64,000 nucleotides of DNA, from contig NZ_JANUXX010000003.1 of NCBI RefSeq assembly GCF_024814375.1, forward strand, positions 88,382-152,381, read 5' to 3'. The position numbers were made by a program, and so were the translations under genes. Origin of the DNA: Streptococcus sciuri. GTDB taxonomy: Bacteria; Bacillota; Bacilli; Lactobacillales; Streptococcaceae. Within the stretch, counting starts at the first letter, position 1. Each line of letters begins with the position of its first letter. The notes under the pieces were generated by a model that had not been told where the DNA came from, did no database searches, and saw only the letters and a list, made by a program, of their open reading frames with translations. Below, one piece after another: positions 19,070 through 30,237 of this stretch.

Positions 19070-19916
19070 GACGAACACTCCTTTGGGCTACCTGGTAGGT
19101 TTGCTCAAGAAGCATGGTAATAGTCATAGGACCAACACCACCTGGAACTGGAGTGATGTAACTCGCCACATCTTTGACAGCATCGAACTGTACATCACCA
19201 ATTAACTTGCCATCACTGTCACGGTTCATACCAACATCAATTACCACAGCCCCTTTTTTAACATAATCTTTTGTCACAAAGTTGCCTTGACCAATCGCAA
19301 CAATTAAAATATCAGCTGTTTTGGTAACTTCCGAAAGATTTTGTGTACGAGAGTGGGTAAGGGTCACCGTTGCATTTTTAGCCAATAAGAGCTGCGCCAT
19401 AGGCTTTCCAACGATATTGCTACGACCGATGATAACAGCATGCTTGCCGTCAAGATCAATAGCATAAGTAGCAAGCAGTTCCATGATTCCAGCTGGCGTG
19501 CAAGGTACCATAGTAGGACGTCCATTCCAGAGATGCCCAGTATTTATAGGATGAAAACCATCAACATCCTTGTTGGGATCAATCGCCATAATGACTTTTT
19601 TATCATTGATATGCTCTGGAAGTGGTAATTGTACCAAGATACCGTGGATACTGGTATCTTGATTATATTCTTCAATCACCTCTATCAACTCTTCTTCACT
19701 TATGTTATTAGCTACACGCTTAGTGATACTCTTGAAGCCCACTTTTTGCGCTGAACGTTCTTTATTGCGCACATAAACTTGACTGGCTGGATTGCCCCCA
19801 ACCAAAATAACGGCTAAGCCAGGTACAAGTCCATAAGTCTCTTTCATTTTTTGAACCTTATCAGTTAGCTCTTTCTGCATTTTAGCAGCAAGTACTTTTC
19901 CATCTATAAGTGTCAT
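19056..19916 (-). CDS. folD: Methylenetetrahydrofolate dehydrogenase/cyclohydrolase
   Basis: This bifunctional enzyme interconverts 5,10-methylene- and 10-formyl-tetrahydrofolate with NADP. The 286-aa protein contains [14 protein letters not shown] (catalytic Tyr/Lys region near 48), LPLPEH, the [11 protein letters not shown] substrate motif, and the NADP motif [11 protein letters not shown] near 162, ending with [12 protein letters not shown]. The ATG at 19916 is chosen over an upstream in-frame start because AAGGAG lies 7 bases before it and the MTLIDGK start matches the family. Confidence 0.96.
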   Translation of the reverse strand: MTLIDGKVLAAKMQKELTDKVQKMKETYGLVPGLAVILVGGNPASQVYVRNKERSAQKVGFKSITKRVANNISEEELIEVIEEYNQDTSIHGILVQLPLPEHINDKKVIMAIDPNKDVDGFHPINTGHLWNGRPTMVPCTPAGIMELLATYAIDLDGKHAVIIGRSNIVGKPMAQLLLAKNATVTLTHSRTQNLSEVTKTADILIVAIGQGNFVTKDYVKKGAVVIDVGMNRDSDGKLIGDVQFDAVKDVASYITPVPGGVGPMTITMLLEQTYQVAQRSVRHVEC

Positions 19917-19992
19917 TATATTCTCCTTATCATAGCTCTTTTCTTTCTTATTCATTATATCGAAAAGCCTTGCAAAACGCTATCATAATTTC

Positions 19993-20022
19993 AAAAAATA
20001 CCACTAGAAATCTAGCGGTATT
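19993..20022 (-). terminator. Rho-independent terminator of the PTS gene
   Basis: AATACCGCTAGA and TCTAGTGGTATT form a stem followed by TTTTTTG on the minus strand, just after the PTS stop codon. Confidence 0.85.
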
Positions 20023-20024
20023 CG

Positions 20025-21920
<1,896 letters not shown>

Positions 21921-21940
21921 TTATTTTGTCTGAAAACAAA

Positions 21941-22020
21941 CAAAAAACCTAAACAAATACCAAACGAGACGCTCTACCACACAGTAAAAAGTCACTCATT
22001 TCATATTTATCTAGGTTTTG
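21941..22020 (-). terminator. Conditional leader terminator of bglP
   Basis: In the leader RNA, AAAACCTAGATAAATA can pair with TATTTGTTTAGGTTTT to make a hairpin followed by a T-run. Its 5' arm overlaps the RAT antiterminator, so the two structures are mutually exclusive. This is the classical BglG/LicT attenuation layout. Confidence 0.75.
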
Positions 22021-22041
22021 CCTGCTTATCAGTAACAATCC
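22013..22041 (-). promoter_or_regulatory. RAT (ribonucleic antiterminator) target of a LicT/BglG-family protein
   Basis: The minus strand contains GGATTGTTACTG and, after a short loop, AGGCAAAACCT. These are the two conserved halves of the antiterminator hairpin recognised by LicT-type proteins. It lies between the promoter and the conditional terminator of bglP. Confidence 0.85.
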
Positions 22042-22055
22042 TTTTTGATAATCTT

Positions 22056-22084
22056 ATTATAGCAAACGTTTACATTTAATACAA
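22056..22084 (-). promoter_or_regulatory. bglP promoter with cre site in its spacer
   Basis: The promoter has TTGTAT (22079-22084), 17 bases and TATAAT (22056-22061). The 15-mer at 22061-22075 (ATGTAAACGTTTGCT) fits the CcpA operator consensus WTGNAANCGNWNNCW and fills the spacer, so CcpA bound here would block polymerase directly. Confidence 0.8.
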
Positions 22085-22144
22085 GTGTTTTTTTGGAAAA
22101 ATATTGAATTATTCCTCACAACCTCATCTTTTCCAATAAACTAA

Positions 22145-22192
22145 CAAAAACACCTCAAGAGCAAGATATAAAATCGAACTTTTGAGGTGTTT
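22145..22192 (-). terminator. Terminator of the feo operon
   Basis: AAAACACCTCAA pairs with TTGAGGTGTTTT across a large loop, with a T-run on the minus strand. It lies beyond the small Cys-rich gene that ends the feo operon. Confidence 0.75.
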
Positions 22193-22204
22193 TCTCTTCT
22201 ATAT

Positions 22205-22345
22205 TTACTTTCTAGGGTGTTTCATCTCTTCTTTAATAGGGCAAGAGCAGTTACAATCCCCACAAGAGCCTTTTTGTTTGATATATTGACGAATACCAAA
22301 AACAGCTGCCAATGCAATAAGTAATGCAATGATAATGGTAGACAT
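22205..22345 (-). CDS. FeoB-associated Cys-rich membrane protein
   Basis: This 46-aa protein has one N-terminal membrane helix (about 2-18) and a cysteine cluster, CGDCNCSCP, near residues 29-36, then a short polar tail. The pattern matches the FeoB-associated Cys-rich family (PF12669), found directly after feoB in Firmicutes. It starts 8 bases after the feoB stop with an AGGAGGT site and is followed by a terminator. A role in docking or redox handling of ferrous iron is inferred from position and the cysteines only. Confidence 0.85.
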   Translation of the reverse strand: MSTIIIALLIALAAVFGIRQYIKQKGSCGDCNCSCPIKEEMKHPRK

Positions 22346-22353
22346 AAGACCTC

Positions 22354-24501
22354 CTATTCATTGATAAGTGCAAGATTGTCAAGGCTAATCACCGTTTCTT
22401 TTTGCCTTGGTTTTCGAACAACAAAGTAAGTCATTACTAACACTAACATCGCTGCAACCAGTGTCCACAAAGTAATCGGTTTACCATAAAAGAACACTAA
22501 GCCAAACTGATACAAAACCAAATTCACCACATAAGCTAGCCCAGTCTGAAATCCAATAGCTGCCAATGTCCAACGTAAATCATTCATCTCACGCTTGATA
22601 GCTCCAATTGCCGCAAAACAGGGGGCACACAACAAGTTAAAAGTCATAAAAGAATAAGCGGCTAACGCTGTATAGTCTGTCTGCAGACTATGCCAGAGAG
22701 CTTTGCTGGTTTCTGTAGCATCGGGATTATGGTAGAGGATACCAAAAGTAGCAACCACTGTTTCCTTAGCTGCCAACCCTGTAATGGCTGCGACAGTCGC
22801 TCTCCAATTACCAAAACCAAGTGGGCTAAAAATCCAGGCTAAAGAACGTCCTAAGCTCGCCAAGATACTTTGATTTGTCTCGACAGCTTGTAAGCTAAAA
22901 CTGTAAGAACTGGTAAACCAAATCAAAATCGTCAGACTAAAAATTACAGTTCCTGCACGCTTGGTAAAACTAATCACCTTACTAAAAGCATAACGTAAAA
23001 CCGCCATAGCCTTTGGTAAATGGTAGTTGGGGAGCTCCATGATAAAAGGACTAGCATACCCACCTAAAAAATGCGTTTTTTTCAGTGCAATACCTGAGAG
23101 TACGATAGCTAACATGCCTAAAAAGTAAGTACTAGGTGCTACCAAAGGATTATGTGGGAAAAAGGCTCCTGCAATCAAAGCAATAATGGACAATTTTGCA
23201 GAACAAGGCATAAAAGTCGCCGTCATAATAGTTATCCTGCGATCACGCTCATTTTCAATGGTACGGCTGGACATAATACCTGGAACCCCACAGCCTGTTG
23301 AGATAAGCATTGGGATAAAGGATTTTCCTGAAAGACCAAAACGCCTAAAAATGCGATCCATAACAAAAGCGATACGACTCATATAGCCGACATCTTCTAA
23401 AACACCGAGACAAACAAAAAGTACAAAAATCTGTGGCAAAAAACCAAGAACTGTACCAATTCCAGCAATAATACCATCAACAATCAAGGATTGCAACCAA
23501 GGTGCTACTTTCAAGATTGCTAAGAATTGATTGACAGCATTTGGAATATATTTACCAAAAAGAACGTCATTGACCCAATCTGTTCCCATAGTCCCAACGG
23601 TTTGTATAGACAGATAATATACCAAAAACATAATCAAACCAAAAATCGGTAAAGCCAGCAGACGATTGGTAATAACCTTATCAATCTTGTCTGACAAAGT
23701 CATCTGAAACTCACTTTTATGATTCATTGCCATCTGACAAACTCTCTCAATAAAAGCATAGCGCTCATTGATAACAATAGATTCTGCGTCTTCTGTGAAA
23801 ATCTGCTCTGTGATAGCAATAATCTCATCAATATCAGAACGTTGGAAAGAAGAGAGATTGACTTCTTCTTGGATAAGGGGATCACGCTCAAACAGTTTGA
23901 TAGCATAAAAACGCTGGGAGCGATTGGGAACACTATCACCAAGCACCTCAATAATCTGAGAGAGAGCTGCTTCAAATTTATCATCATAGACAGGCATCAC
24001 TGCCTCATCTACACTTTCCTTCGTCGTTTTCTTAGCTTTGGCTAGCGCCTTAGCAACACCTGTCCCCTGAGTAGCGCTAGTTAAAATAACAGGAACACCC
24101 AGCTGATAGGAAAGCCTATCGGCTGATAAGTTCTTGCCTTGAAGTTGTAATACATCTGCCATATTGAGTGCAAGTGTCACTGGTATCCCTGTCTCGATAA
24201 GCTGTGTTGTCAAGTAGAGACTACGCTCTAGGTTTGTACTGTCTACAACATTTAGAATACTGTCGGCATGAAGACTCAGCAGATAATCTCTAGCTACTTT
24301 TTCTTCTGGTGTATAAGGAGACATTGAATAAATTCCTGGCAAGTCCTGCACCAGAATATTCGCTTGCTTTTTGACAGTACCACTCTTACGCTCAACCGTA
24401 ACGCCTGGCCAGTTTCCTACATGCTGATTAGAGCCTGTTAGGAGATTGAAGAGTGTCGTTTTACCACTATTTGGATTTCCAATCAAAGCTATTTCTGTCA
24501 C
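22354..24501 (-). CDS. feoB: Ferrous iron transporter FeoB
   Basis: FeoB is the membrane GTP-binding permease for Fe(II). The 715-aa protein has the N-terminal G domain with GNPNSGKTT (G1, residues 7-15), the G3 motif DLPGIYSM and the G4-like NMAD, followed by the regulatory helical domain and a membrane domain with duplicated gate segments (CGVPGIMSSRTIENERDRR and LCAPCFAAIGA, each containing conserved cysteines). It overlaps feoA by 4 bases (ATGA-type), so the two are coupled. Confidence 0.97.
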   Translation of the reverse strand: MTEIALIGNPNSGKTTLFNLLTGSNQHVGNWPGVTVERKSGTVKKQANILVQDLPGIYSMSPYTPEEKVARDYLLSLHADSILNVVDSTNLERSLYLTTQLIETGIPVTLALNMADVLQLQGKNLSADRLSYQLGVPVILTSATQGTGVAKALAKAKKTTKESVDEAVMPVYDDKFEAALSQIIEVLGDSVPNRSQRFYAIKLFERDPLIQEEVNLSSFQRSDIDEIIAITEQIFTEDAESIVINERYAFIERVCQMAMNHKSEFQMTLSDKIDKVITNRLLALPIFGLIMFLVYYLSIQTVGTMGTDWVNDVLFGKYIPNAVNQFLAILKVAPWLQSLIVDGIIAGIGTVLGFLPQIFVLFVCLGVLEDVGYMSRIAFVMDRIFRRFGLSGKSFIPMLISTGCGVPGIMSSRTIENERDRRITIMTATFMPCSAKLSIIALIAGAFFPHNPLVAPSTYFLGMLAIVLSGIALKKTHFLGGYASPFIMELPNYHLPKAMAVLRYAFSKVISFTKRAGTVIFSLTILIWFTSSYSFSLQAVETNQSILASLGRSLAWIFSPLGFGNWRATVAAITGLAAKETVVATFGILYHNPDATETSKALWHSLQTDYTALAAYSFMTFNLLCAPCFAAIGAIKREMNDLRWTLAAIGFQTGLAYVVNLVLYQFGLVFFYGKPITLWTLVAAMLVLVMTYFVVRKPRQKETVISLDNLALINE

Positions 24502-24992
24502 TGTTCTTCTCCTTTTTCACTCGGTAGGACTGCGATAAGATTCGCTTCAGATTTCCTAAGTGTCAACTCATAGCCACGAAGAGTTAACTCAAGGGGATCA
24601 CCTAGCGGAGCAACTTTTCTAAGATAAAGCTTTGTGTGACGTGTCAAGCCCATATCCATCAAGCGTCGCCTAGCTTCACTCACTGCATATATCCCCTCAA
24701 CGTAAGCATAAGAACCAATGGGCAATTTCGATAAAGGAATAGCCTTCTGCTTATCTTCTCTACAAACTACAACATCTATGTGACTTGTGATTGAACTATC
24801 AAAAGCTAGACGACTTCCCTTTATCATCATAATGGCACTCCTTTTGGTTTTTGCCACTAAACGTAGACGACTTCCCACAGTCAATCCTAAATGAGAGAGG
24901 TGTTTGACACTCTCAGAAGGAAGATCGATGCCTAGAACTTCATAGTCAATTTCAAGTTTTGCATCTTGTAAAATCAACCTCTTGTCCTCCAT
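24498..24992 (-). CDS. feoA: FeoA, two tandem FeoA domains
   Basis: FeoA is a small SH3-like protein that supports FeoB. Most are about 75-85 residues; this one is 164 residues and holds two copies of the domain (about 17-75 and 86-158). The second copy has the typical AVSEARRRLMDMGLTRHTKLYLRKVAPLGDP pattern in pieces, ending ELTLRGYELTLRKSEA. The first copy is more divergent (LSHLGLTVGSRLRLV). The gene leads the feoAB operon, and a PerR-type box lies upstream. The fused form is known in some streptococci as far as I recall. Confidence 0.9.
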   Translation of the reverse strand: MEDKRLILQDAKLEIDYEVLGIDLPSESVKHLSHLGLTVGSRLRLVAKTKRSAIMMIKGSRLAFDSSITSHIDVVVCREDKQKAIPLSKLPIGSYAYVEGIYAVSEARRRLMDMGLTRHTKLYLRKVAPLGDPLELTLRGYELTLRKSEANLIAVLPSEKGEEQ

Positions 24993-25019
24993 AAATGTAA
25001 ACTACCAATTACCCTGACT

Positions 25020-25028
25020 ATTATATCA
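25020..25028 (-). promoter_or_regulatory. Probable promoter of feoAB
   Basis: The minus strand reads TGATATAAT, an extended -10, about 30 bases before the feoA start. No strong -35 is visible. Confidence 0.45.
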
Positions 25029-25061
25029 CAAAGAAAAGCTAAATTGACTGAAAATTCAATA

Positions 25062-25076
25062 TTATAATGATTATAA
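25062..25076. promoter_or_regulatory. PerR/Fur-family operator (7-1-7 palindrome) upstream of feoAB
   Basis: TTATAATGATTATAA is a perfect 15-base match to the PerR box consensus TTATAATNATTATAA. It lies about 37 bases upstream of the feo -10 box, in an otherwise AT-rich spacer. PerR is the main Fur-family regulator in many streptococci, so metal- or peroxide-dependent control of iron uptake is plausible. Confidence 0.65.
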
Positions 25077-25142
25077 TCAGACCTCTAATAAATAATTAGA
25101 TTGGTTTCAATCAAGTACCAAAATACACTAAAAACCTATCAT

Positions 25143-25168
25143 AAAAAGCTGAACTAAAAAGTTCAGCT
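25143..25168 (-). terminator. Terminator of the amino-acid ABC transporter pair
   Basis: AGCTGAACT / AGTTCAGCT is a perfect 9-bp stem followed by TTTT on the minus strand, placed just after the ATPase stop. Confidence 0.85.
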
Positions 25169-25175
25169 CATACAT

Positions 25176-25910
25176 TTAAAGCACCTTGCTTAGAAAATCC
25201 TTTGTCCTATCTTCTCTGGTGTACTCAAAGACCTCTTTTGGTGTCCCTTCTTCAACAATGTATCCACCATCCATGAATACAACACGATCAGCCACTTCAC
25301 GAGCAAATCCCATCTCATGCGTGACAATAACCATTGTCATTCCAGACTTCGCAAGATCTTGCATAACACTTAACACCTCACCGACCATCTCTGGATCAAG
25401 AGCCGACGTTGGTTCGTCAAATAAAAGCACATCAGGATTCATGGCAAGACCACGTGCAATTGCAATACGTTGTTGCTGACCACCTGATAGGTTCTGTGGA
25501 TGGCTATCTGCCTTATCACGCAGTCCTACTTTTTCAAGTAATTCATAGGCTTTTTGTTCTGCAGTAGCTTTGTCCATTCCCTTTGTCTTAATTGGTGAGA
25601 GAGTAATATTGTCCAAGACCGACATATTTAAAAAGAGATTAAACTGCTGAAAGACCATGCCCATTTTTTCACGCATCTTAAAAATATCATTTGACTTATC
25701 CGTAATCTCCACACCTTCAAAATAGATATGCCCTTTTGTTGGCATTTCTAGTAGATTCATAGTGCGTAAGAATGTGGATTTTCCAGAACCAGACGGACCT
25801 ATAATGGCAATGACTTCACCTTTATGCACATCAAGGTTAACGCCTTTTAGCACCTCATTTTTATCAAATGACTTATGCAAATTTTTGATTGAAAGAATGG
25901 TTTCTGTCAT
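25176..25910 (-). CDS. Polar amino acid ABC transporter ATP-binding protein
   Basis: This 244-aa ATPase belongs to the GlnQ/HisP class, with Walker [10 protein letters not shown] near 36-44, a Q-loop in FQQFNLFLN, the signature LSGGQQQR, Walker [13 protein letters not shown] and the histidine switch THEMGFA. It overlaps the permease stop by 4 bases (ATGA). It is clearly a paralog of GlnQ at 5502. The pair has no binding protein at this locus, so its substrate is unknown; a separately encoded lipoprotein is the likely partner. Confidence 0.93.
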   Translation of the reverse strand: MTETILSIKNLHKSFDKNEVLKGVNLDVHKGEVIAIIGPSGSGKSTFLRTMNLLEMPTKGHIYFEGVEITDKSNDIFKMREKMGMVFQQFNLFLNMSVLDNITLSPIKTKGMDKATAEQKAYELLEKVGLRDKADSHPQNLSGGQQQRIAIARGLAMNPDVLLFDEPTSALDPEMVGEVLSVMQDLAKSGMTMVIVTHEMGFAREVADRVVFMDGGYIVEEGTPKEVFEYTREDRTKDFLSKVL

Positions 25911-26620
25911 GCTTTTCTTTCTCCTTTACTTAGACGATTTTCCATGAATTTTAATAACCAAGTGAGAGCTGTCGTCACAATCAAATAGTAAAAAGCAGCA
26001 AACAAATAGGGAGTTAGGGGAATGTAGGTCTTTGATTGGATTGTAGTTGCACCACCCCAAAGTTCCATAATCCCAATTGTTTGTAGAAGTGAGCTATCCT
26101 TAACGATTGTGATAAACTCATTACCCAAAGCAGGCAAGATATTTTTAAGCGCTTGCGGTAAAATAACATAACGCATAGCTCTTATCGGACGAATACCAAG
26201 AGAATAAGCAGCCTCTAACTGTCCTTTTGGCACAGCATCAATCCCAGCCCGAACAATTTCAGAAACGTAGGCTCCGCTATTGAGAGACAGAATAACAATT
26301 CCTGGCATAATTCGTGAAAAGTCCATATCAATCACACCAAACCCAACTGTTGGAAAACCATTGAAAAAACTCATCCAAGCAAAAGCAATGGCAATTTGCA
26401 CCAGCATAGGTGTTCCTCGAAAGACCCAGACGTAGAAACTTATTAGCCATTTAAATATTTTAATTTCGTGTCCATTGATTACCCAGTGACTACGTTTGAT
26501 AAGGGCTGCTAATACCCCAATAAGCGTCCCGAATAAGACGACGCATACTGAAATCATAATCGTAACAAGCACGCCATAGTTAAAATAGTCAAGATATTGC
26601 GGTAAGAATGAAAAATCCAT
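25907..26620 (-). CDS. Polar amino acid ABC transporter permease
   Basis: This 237-aa membrane protein of the His/Glu/Gln/Arg/opine permease family has about five helices. It carries the conserved EAA-type loop [30 protein letters not shown] and the [13 protein letters not shown] segment. The N-terminus ([13 protein letters not shown]) is short and not a signal peptide. It is the first gene of a two-gene operon with the ATPase downstream. Confidence 0.92.
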   Translation of the reverse strand: MDFSFLPQYLDYFNYGVLVTIMISVCVVLFGTLIGVLAALIKRSHWVINGHEIKIFKWLISFYVWVFRGTPMLVQIAIAFAWMSFFNGFPTVGFGVIDMDFSRIMPGIVILSLNSGAYVSEIVRAGIDAVPKGQLEAAYSLGIRPIRAMRYVILPQALKNILPALGNEFITIVKDSSLLQTIGIMELWGGATTIQSKTYIPLTPYLFAAFYYLIVTTALTWLLKFMENRLSKGERKA

Positions 26621-26756
26621 TAAGCTATCCTCTCCTTTTTGATGATATAGATAGCATTATACTACATAGTGAATAAAAATACAATAATTTTATTTAATTT
26701 TTTATTTATTCTCTCAGTTACAAGTCTCAAAATAAATTTTCATAAGCGTATAAAAT

Positions 26757-26813
26757 TGCAAAAAGCAAGTAGTCAACTTGCTTTTAATCAAAAATCCCAA
26801 GCAAAGCTCAGGA
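26757..26813 (-). terminator. Two tandem terminators after ykuJ
   Basis: The first hairpin (26795-26813, TCCTGAGC with GCTTGGGA, then TTTTTG) is followed on the minus strand by a second (26761-26785, AAAAGCAAGT with ACTTGCTTTT). Together they isolate ykuJ from the ABC transporter. Confidence 0.65.
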
Positions 26814-26823
26814 CTCTATGAAT

Positions 26824-27054
26824 TTAATACAACAAATCGTAAATTTCCATAGCAATCAAATCAATGCTATCAAAAGAATAAGTCTCACGTGCATTGACAT
26901 CGCGAAGGGTGAAAACAGGTCCATTTTCAGCATCATTGCTAAAAGACACCTCTGCAACAACCACACCCTCACGCTCAAAATTACGTTTTAAATTACCACC
27001 ATCTGTTGTCATCAATTCTAAACGATTGATAATTCTCACCAAATGTGATTCCAT
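26824..27054 (-). CDS. YkuJ family protein (DUF1797)
   Basis: This 76-aa protein contains IINRLELM near the start and the C-terminal YSFDSIDLIAMEIYDLL, which corresponds to the NIDMVSIEIFELL segment of B. subtilis YkuJ. The length and all-alpha/beta pattern agree with PF08796. Its function is unknown. It is monocistronic, with its own ribosome site and two terminators. Confidence 0.85.
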   Translation of the reverse strand: MESHLVRIINRLELMTTDGGNLKRNFEREGVVVAEVSFSNDAENGPVFTLRDVNARETYSFDSIDLIAMEIYDLLY

Positions 27055-27148
27055 TTTAATTCTCCTCTAAGTTTTTAGTCGCTTCTATTTTAACATAAAA
27101 GATACTATTACGACAATAAAAAGTGTTATCCTTCTCTCGTTAGCAAGA

Positions 27149-27174
27149 CTAGCACTCTCTTTTAAGAGTGCTAA
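27149..27174. promoter_or_regulatory. CIRCE-like inverted repeat upstream of clpE
   Basis: CTAGCACTC and GAGTGCTAA are separated by 8 bases. The HrcA operator CIRCE is TTAGCACTC-N9-GAGTGCTAA, so this is nearly identical but has one mismatch and a spacer one base short. It lies just upstream of the clpE -35 box. It could also act as a hairpin, since it is followed by TTTT. Confidence 0.45.
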
Positions 27175-27191
27175 TTTTGTAATCTTTTCTC

Positions 27192-27219
27192 TTGCATTCT
27201 CCAAAAGGGGTGCTATAAT
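27192..27219 (+). promoter_or_regulatory. clpE promoter
   Basis: TTGCAT (27192-27197), 16 bases, then TATAAT (27214-27219) with a TG extension. Confidence 0.75.
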
Positions 27220-27231
27220 AAGGATATAAAG

Positions 27232-27248
27232 TTTGACCAATTTTGACT
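27232..27248 (+). promoter_or_regulatory. CtsR operator of clpE
   Basis: TTTGACC-AAT-TTTGACT is the reverse complement of the CtsR heptad repeat (A/GGTCAAA-NNN-A/GGTCAAA). It lies about 13 bases downstream of the -10 box, over the transcription start, where CtsR would block transcription until heat shock. Confidence 0.9.
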
Positions 27249-27324
27249 AATATCTAGGTCAAACATGGCGTTTCTTTCAAATATGCCATATCAATAGTGA
27301 TTAAGAGAAGAAAGGGGTATTTCT

Positions 27325-29604
27325 ATGCTCTGTCAAAATTGTAACTTAAACGAAGCAACTATTCACCTCTATACCAATGTTAATGGTCAACAAAAACAAG
27401 TTGATCTTTGCCAAAGTTGCTATCAAATTATCAAAACAGACCCTAATAATGCCTTTTTTACAGGATTAAACGACAATAAAACACGTAATCGCCAACAAAG
27501 TCAAACAAGTAGTATCAATCCTTTCTTTGACGATTTCTTTGGTGACCTCAATAACTTCCGTGCCTTTAGTGGACAAGATTTACCAAATACGCCACCAACA
27601 CAATCTGGTGGTAATCGTGGCAACGGTGGTAATAACCAACGTCCAAACACACAACAATCCAACCAACCACACGGTCTACTAGAAGAATTTGGTATCAATG
27701 TTACAGACCTTGCTCGTCGTGGCGATATTGATCCTGTTATCGGACGTGATAGCGAGATTGTGCGTGTTATTGAGATTTTAAATCGTAGAACCAAAAACAA
27801 TCCGGTTCTCATCGGAGAGCCAGGTGTCGGCAAAACAGCTGTTGTTGAGGGCTTAGCTCAAAAGATTGTTGATGGAGATGTCCCTCAAAAACTTCAAGCA
27901 AAACAAGTCATCCGTTTAGATGTAGTTAGCCTTGTTCAAGGTACTGGTATTCGTGGACAATTTGAAGAACGTATGCACAAGCTTATGGAAGAAATCCGCG
28001 AACGAAAAGATGTCATTCTCTTCATTGATGAAATTCATGAGATTGTCGGAGCAGGATCTGCTGGGGATGGCAATATGGACGCTGGAAATATCTTAAAGCC
28101 TGCTCTTGCTCGTGGAGAACTACAGCTTGTCGGTGCTACAACGCTCAATGAATACCGTATCATCGAAAAAGATGCTGCGCTTGAACGTCGTATGCAACCT
28201 GTCAAGGTGGACGAACCCAGTATAGATGAAACCATCACTATCCTAAAAGGTATTCAAAAAAAATACGAAGATTATCACCACGTCAAGTACAGTGACGAAG
28301 CTATCAAAGCATCTGCTATCTTATCCAACCGCTATATTCAGGATCGTTTTTTACCCGATAAAGCTATTGATCTTTTGGACGAAGCTGGCTCTAAGATGAA
28401 CTTGACTCTTAATTTTGTAGATCCTAAAGAAATCGATCAACGCTTAGTAGAAGCTGAAAATCTCAAAGCACAAGCCACACGTGATGAAGACTTTGAACGT
28501 GCCGCTTATTTCCGTGATCAAATCGCTAAATACAAACAAGTCCAAAAGCAAAAAATAGATGACCAAGACACACCTGTTATTACTGAAAAGACAATTGAGC
28601 ATATTATCGAAGAAAAAACCAATATTCCTGTCGGTGAGTTAAAGGAAAAAGAACAATCACAATTGATTAACTTATCTGATGACCTGAAAAAACACGTCAT
28701 CGGACAAGATGATGCCGTTGATAAAATCGCTAAAGCCATCCGTAGAAATCGCGTGGGTCTTGGCACACCAAATCGTCCTATTGGAAGCTTTCTTTTTGTC
28801 GGACCGACTGGTGTTGGTAAAACAGAATTGTCTAAACAGCTTGCTATTGAACTCTTTGGCTCAGCTGATAGCATGATTCGATTTGACATGAGTGAATACA
28901 TGGAAAAACATGCCGTAGCAAAGCTCGTCGGTGCACCTCCGGGATATGTGGGATACGATGAGGCGGGACAATTAACTGAAAAAGTTCGTAGAAATCCATA
29001 CTCGCTTATCTTACTTGATGAAGTTGAAAAAGCACACCCTGACGTTATGCATATGTTTCTTCAAGTGCTTGATGATGGGCGTCTAACAGATGGACAAGGA
29101 CGTACCGTTAGTTTTAAAGACACTATTATCATCATGACCTCTAATGCAGGAACAGGCAAAGCCGAAGCTAACGTAGGATTTGGGGCAAGTCGTGAAGGAC
29201 GTACGCACTCTGTTCTAGGTGAGCTAGGTAACTTCTTTAGCCCAGAATTTATGAACCGCTTTGATGGTATTATTGAGTTTAAAGCACTCAGTAAAGATAA
29301 TCTGCTTCGTATCGTTGACTTAATGCTTGATACTGTCAATAAGAGACTAGCTGTCAATGGTATTTTGCTGGATGTAACAGACAAGGTCAAAGAAAAGTTA
29401 GTAGATCTTGGGTACGATCCGAAGATGGGAGCACGTCCATTGCGCCGTACTATCCAAGATCATATTGAAGATGCTATCACTGACTTCTATCTTGAGCATC
29501 CTAGTGAAAAACATTTAAAAGCTGTTCTTAACAGTAAAGGTGATATCTTTGTCAAATCTGCCAAAAAACAAGAACAATCAAAGAAAGAAGTTATCACTGA
29601 TTAA
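27325..29604 (+). CDS. clpE: ATP-dependent Clp protease ATP-binding subunit ClpE
   Basis: ClpE is a Hsp100 unfoldase that works with ClpP in heat-stress proteolysis. The 759-aa protein has the diagnostic N-terminal zinc finger (CQNC at 3-6 and CQSC at 34-37), a low-complexity Asn/Gln-rich linker (about 95-115), AAA module 1 with GEPGVGKT, a UVR-like segment near 390, and AAA module 2 with GPTGVGKTE. It has no ClpB-type long middle domain. An AAAGGGG site precedes the ATG. It is regulated by CtsR and possibly HrcA. Confidence 0.97.
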   Translation: MLCQNCNLNEATIHLYTNVNGQQKQVDLCQSCYQIIKTDPNNAFFTGLNDNKTRNRQQSQTSSINPFFDDFFGDLNNFRAFSGQDLPNTPPTQSGGNRGNGGNNQRPNTQQSNQPHGLLEEFGINVTDLARRGDIDPVIGRDSEIVRVIEILNRRTKNNPVLIGEPGVGKTAVVEGLAQKIVDGDVPQKLQAKQVIRLDVVSLVQGTGIRGQFEERMHKLMEEIRERKDVILFIDEIHEIVGAGSAGDGNMDAGNILKPALARGELQLVGATTLNEYRIIEKDAALERRMQPVKVDEPSIDETITILKGIQKKYEDYHHVKYSDEAIKASAILSNRYIQDRFLPDKAIDLLDEAGSKMNLTLNFVDPKEIDQRLVEAENLKAQATRDEDFERAAYFRDQIAKYKQVQKQKIDDQDTPVITEKTIEHIIEEKTNIPVGELKEKEQSQLINLSDDLKKHVIGQDDAVDKIAKAIRRNRVGLGTPNRPIGSFLFVGPTGVGKTELSKQLAIELFGSADSMIRFDMSEYMEKHAVAKLVGAPPGYVGYDEAGQLTEKVRRNPYSLILLDEVEKAHPDVMHMFLQVLDDGRLTDGQGRTVSFKDTIIIMTSNAGTGKAEANVGFGASREGRTHSVLGELGNFFSPEFMNRFDGIIEFKALSKDNLLRIVDLMLDTVNKRLAVNGILLDVTDKVKEKLVDLGYDPKMGARPLRRTIQDHIEDAITDFYLEHPSEKHLKAVLNSKGDIFVKSAKKQEQSKKEVITD

Positions 29605-29611
29605 ATTTCTA

Positions 29612-29640
29612 AAGGTAATCTCTATGAGATTACCTTATTT
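29612..29640 (+). terminator. clpE terminator
   Basis: AAGGTAATCTC / GAGATTACCTT with a 3-base loop, followed by a T-rich run. Confidence 0.85.
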
Positions 29641-29719
29641 TTGAGATAAGACTGAAGAATTTTCTTTAAAAATTTAGTACAATAGAATTAAGCATTATTT
29701 TATATTAAAAGGAGATTTT

Positions 29720-30166
29720 ATGAGCATCCCTACCTTTGGATACAAAAAAGACGATATCAACTATACATCCCGCTACGGTGTCTATGCCATTATCCCAAAC
29801 ACGAAAAAAACAAAACTCATCCTCGTTCAAGCTCCTAATGGTTCTTGGTTTTTGCCTGGAGGTGAGATTGAAAGAGGAGAAACTCACCTTCAAGCTCTAG
29901 AACGTGAGTTAATGGAAGAATTGGGATTTACAGCAACCATCGGCTACTATTACGGTCAGGCAGACGAGTATTTCTACTCTAGTCACAGAGACACTCATTT
30001 CTACAATCCTGCATATCTCTATGAAGTGACAAGCTATACTGCTATTGGTAAGCCATTAGAGGATTTTAATACTATTGCTTGGTTTGACATCGAAGAAGCC
30101 AAGGCTAAGTTAAAACGTGGTAGCCACCGCTTTGGAATAGAAGAATGGCAAAAAAAACAGCATTAA
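29720..30166 (+). CDS. NUDIX hydrolase
   Basis: This 148-aa protein has a complete Nudix box, GGEIERGETHLQALERELMEELG (GX5EX7REUXEEXG), centred near residue 60, with the WFLPGGE start typical of (d)NTP or nucleotide-sugar hydrolases. It is preceded by AAAGGAG and reads as a short single-domain enzyme. The substrate is unknown; the family cleaves nucleoside diphosphates linked to other moieties. It stands between the clpE terminator and the DUF1827 gene. Confidence 0.88.
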   Translation: MSIPTFGYKKDDINYTSRYGVYAIIPNTKKTKLILVQAPNGSWFLPGGEIERGETHLQALERELMEELGFTATIGYYYGQADEYFYSSHRDTHFYNPAYLYEVTSYTAIGKPLEDFNTIAWFDIEEAKAKLKRGSHRFGIEEWQKKQH

Positions 30167-30237
30167 AGCTATTAGTTTACAGATTTTCTATCCAATAAGT
30201 GCTATAATAAGAGTGAGAAAACAATCGGAGGTTTCTT

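Noticed and set aside
22141..22200. Hairpin after the Cys-rich gene considered as an iron-responsive element
   Set aside because: It has a plain terminator form with a T-run and nothing suggests a regulatory fold.
25040..25060. CodY-like sequence (AATTTTCAGTCAATT) near the feo promoter
   Set aside because: It has two adjacent mismatches in one half-site and a better explanation (PerR box) lies beside it; AT-rich spacers give such matches by chance.
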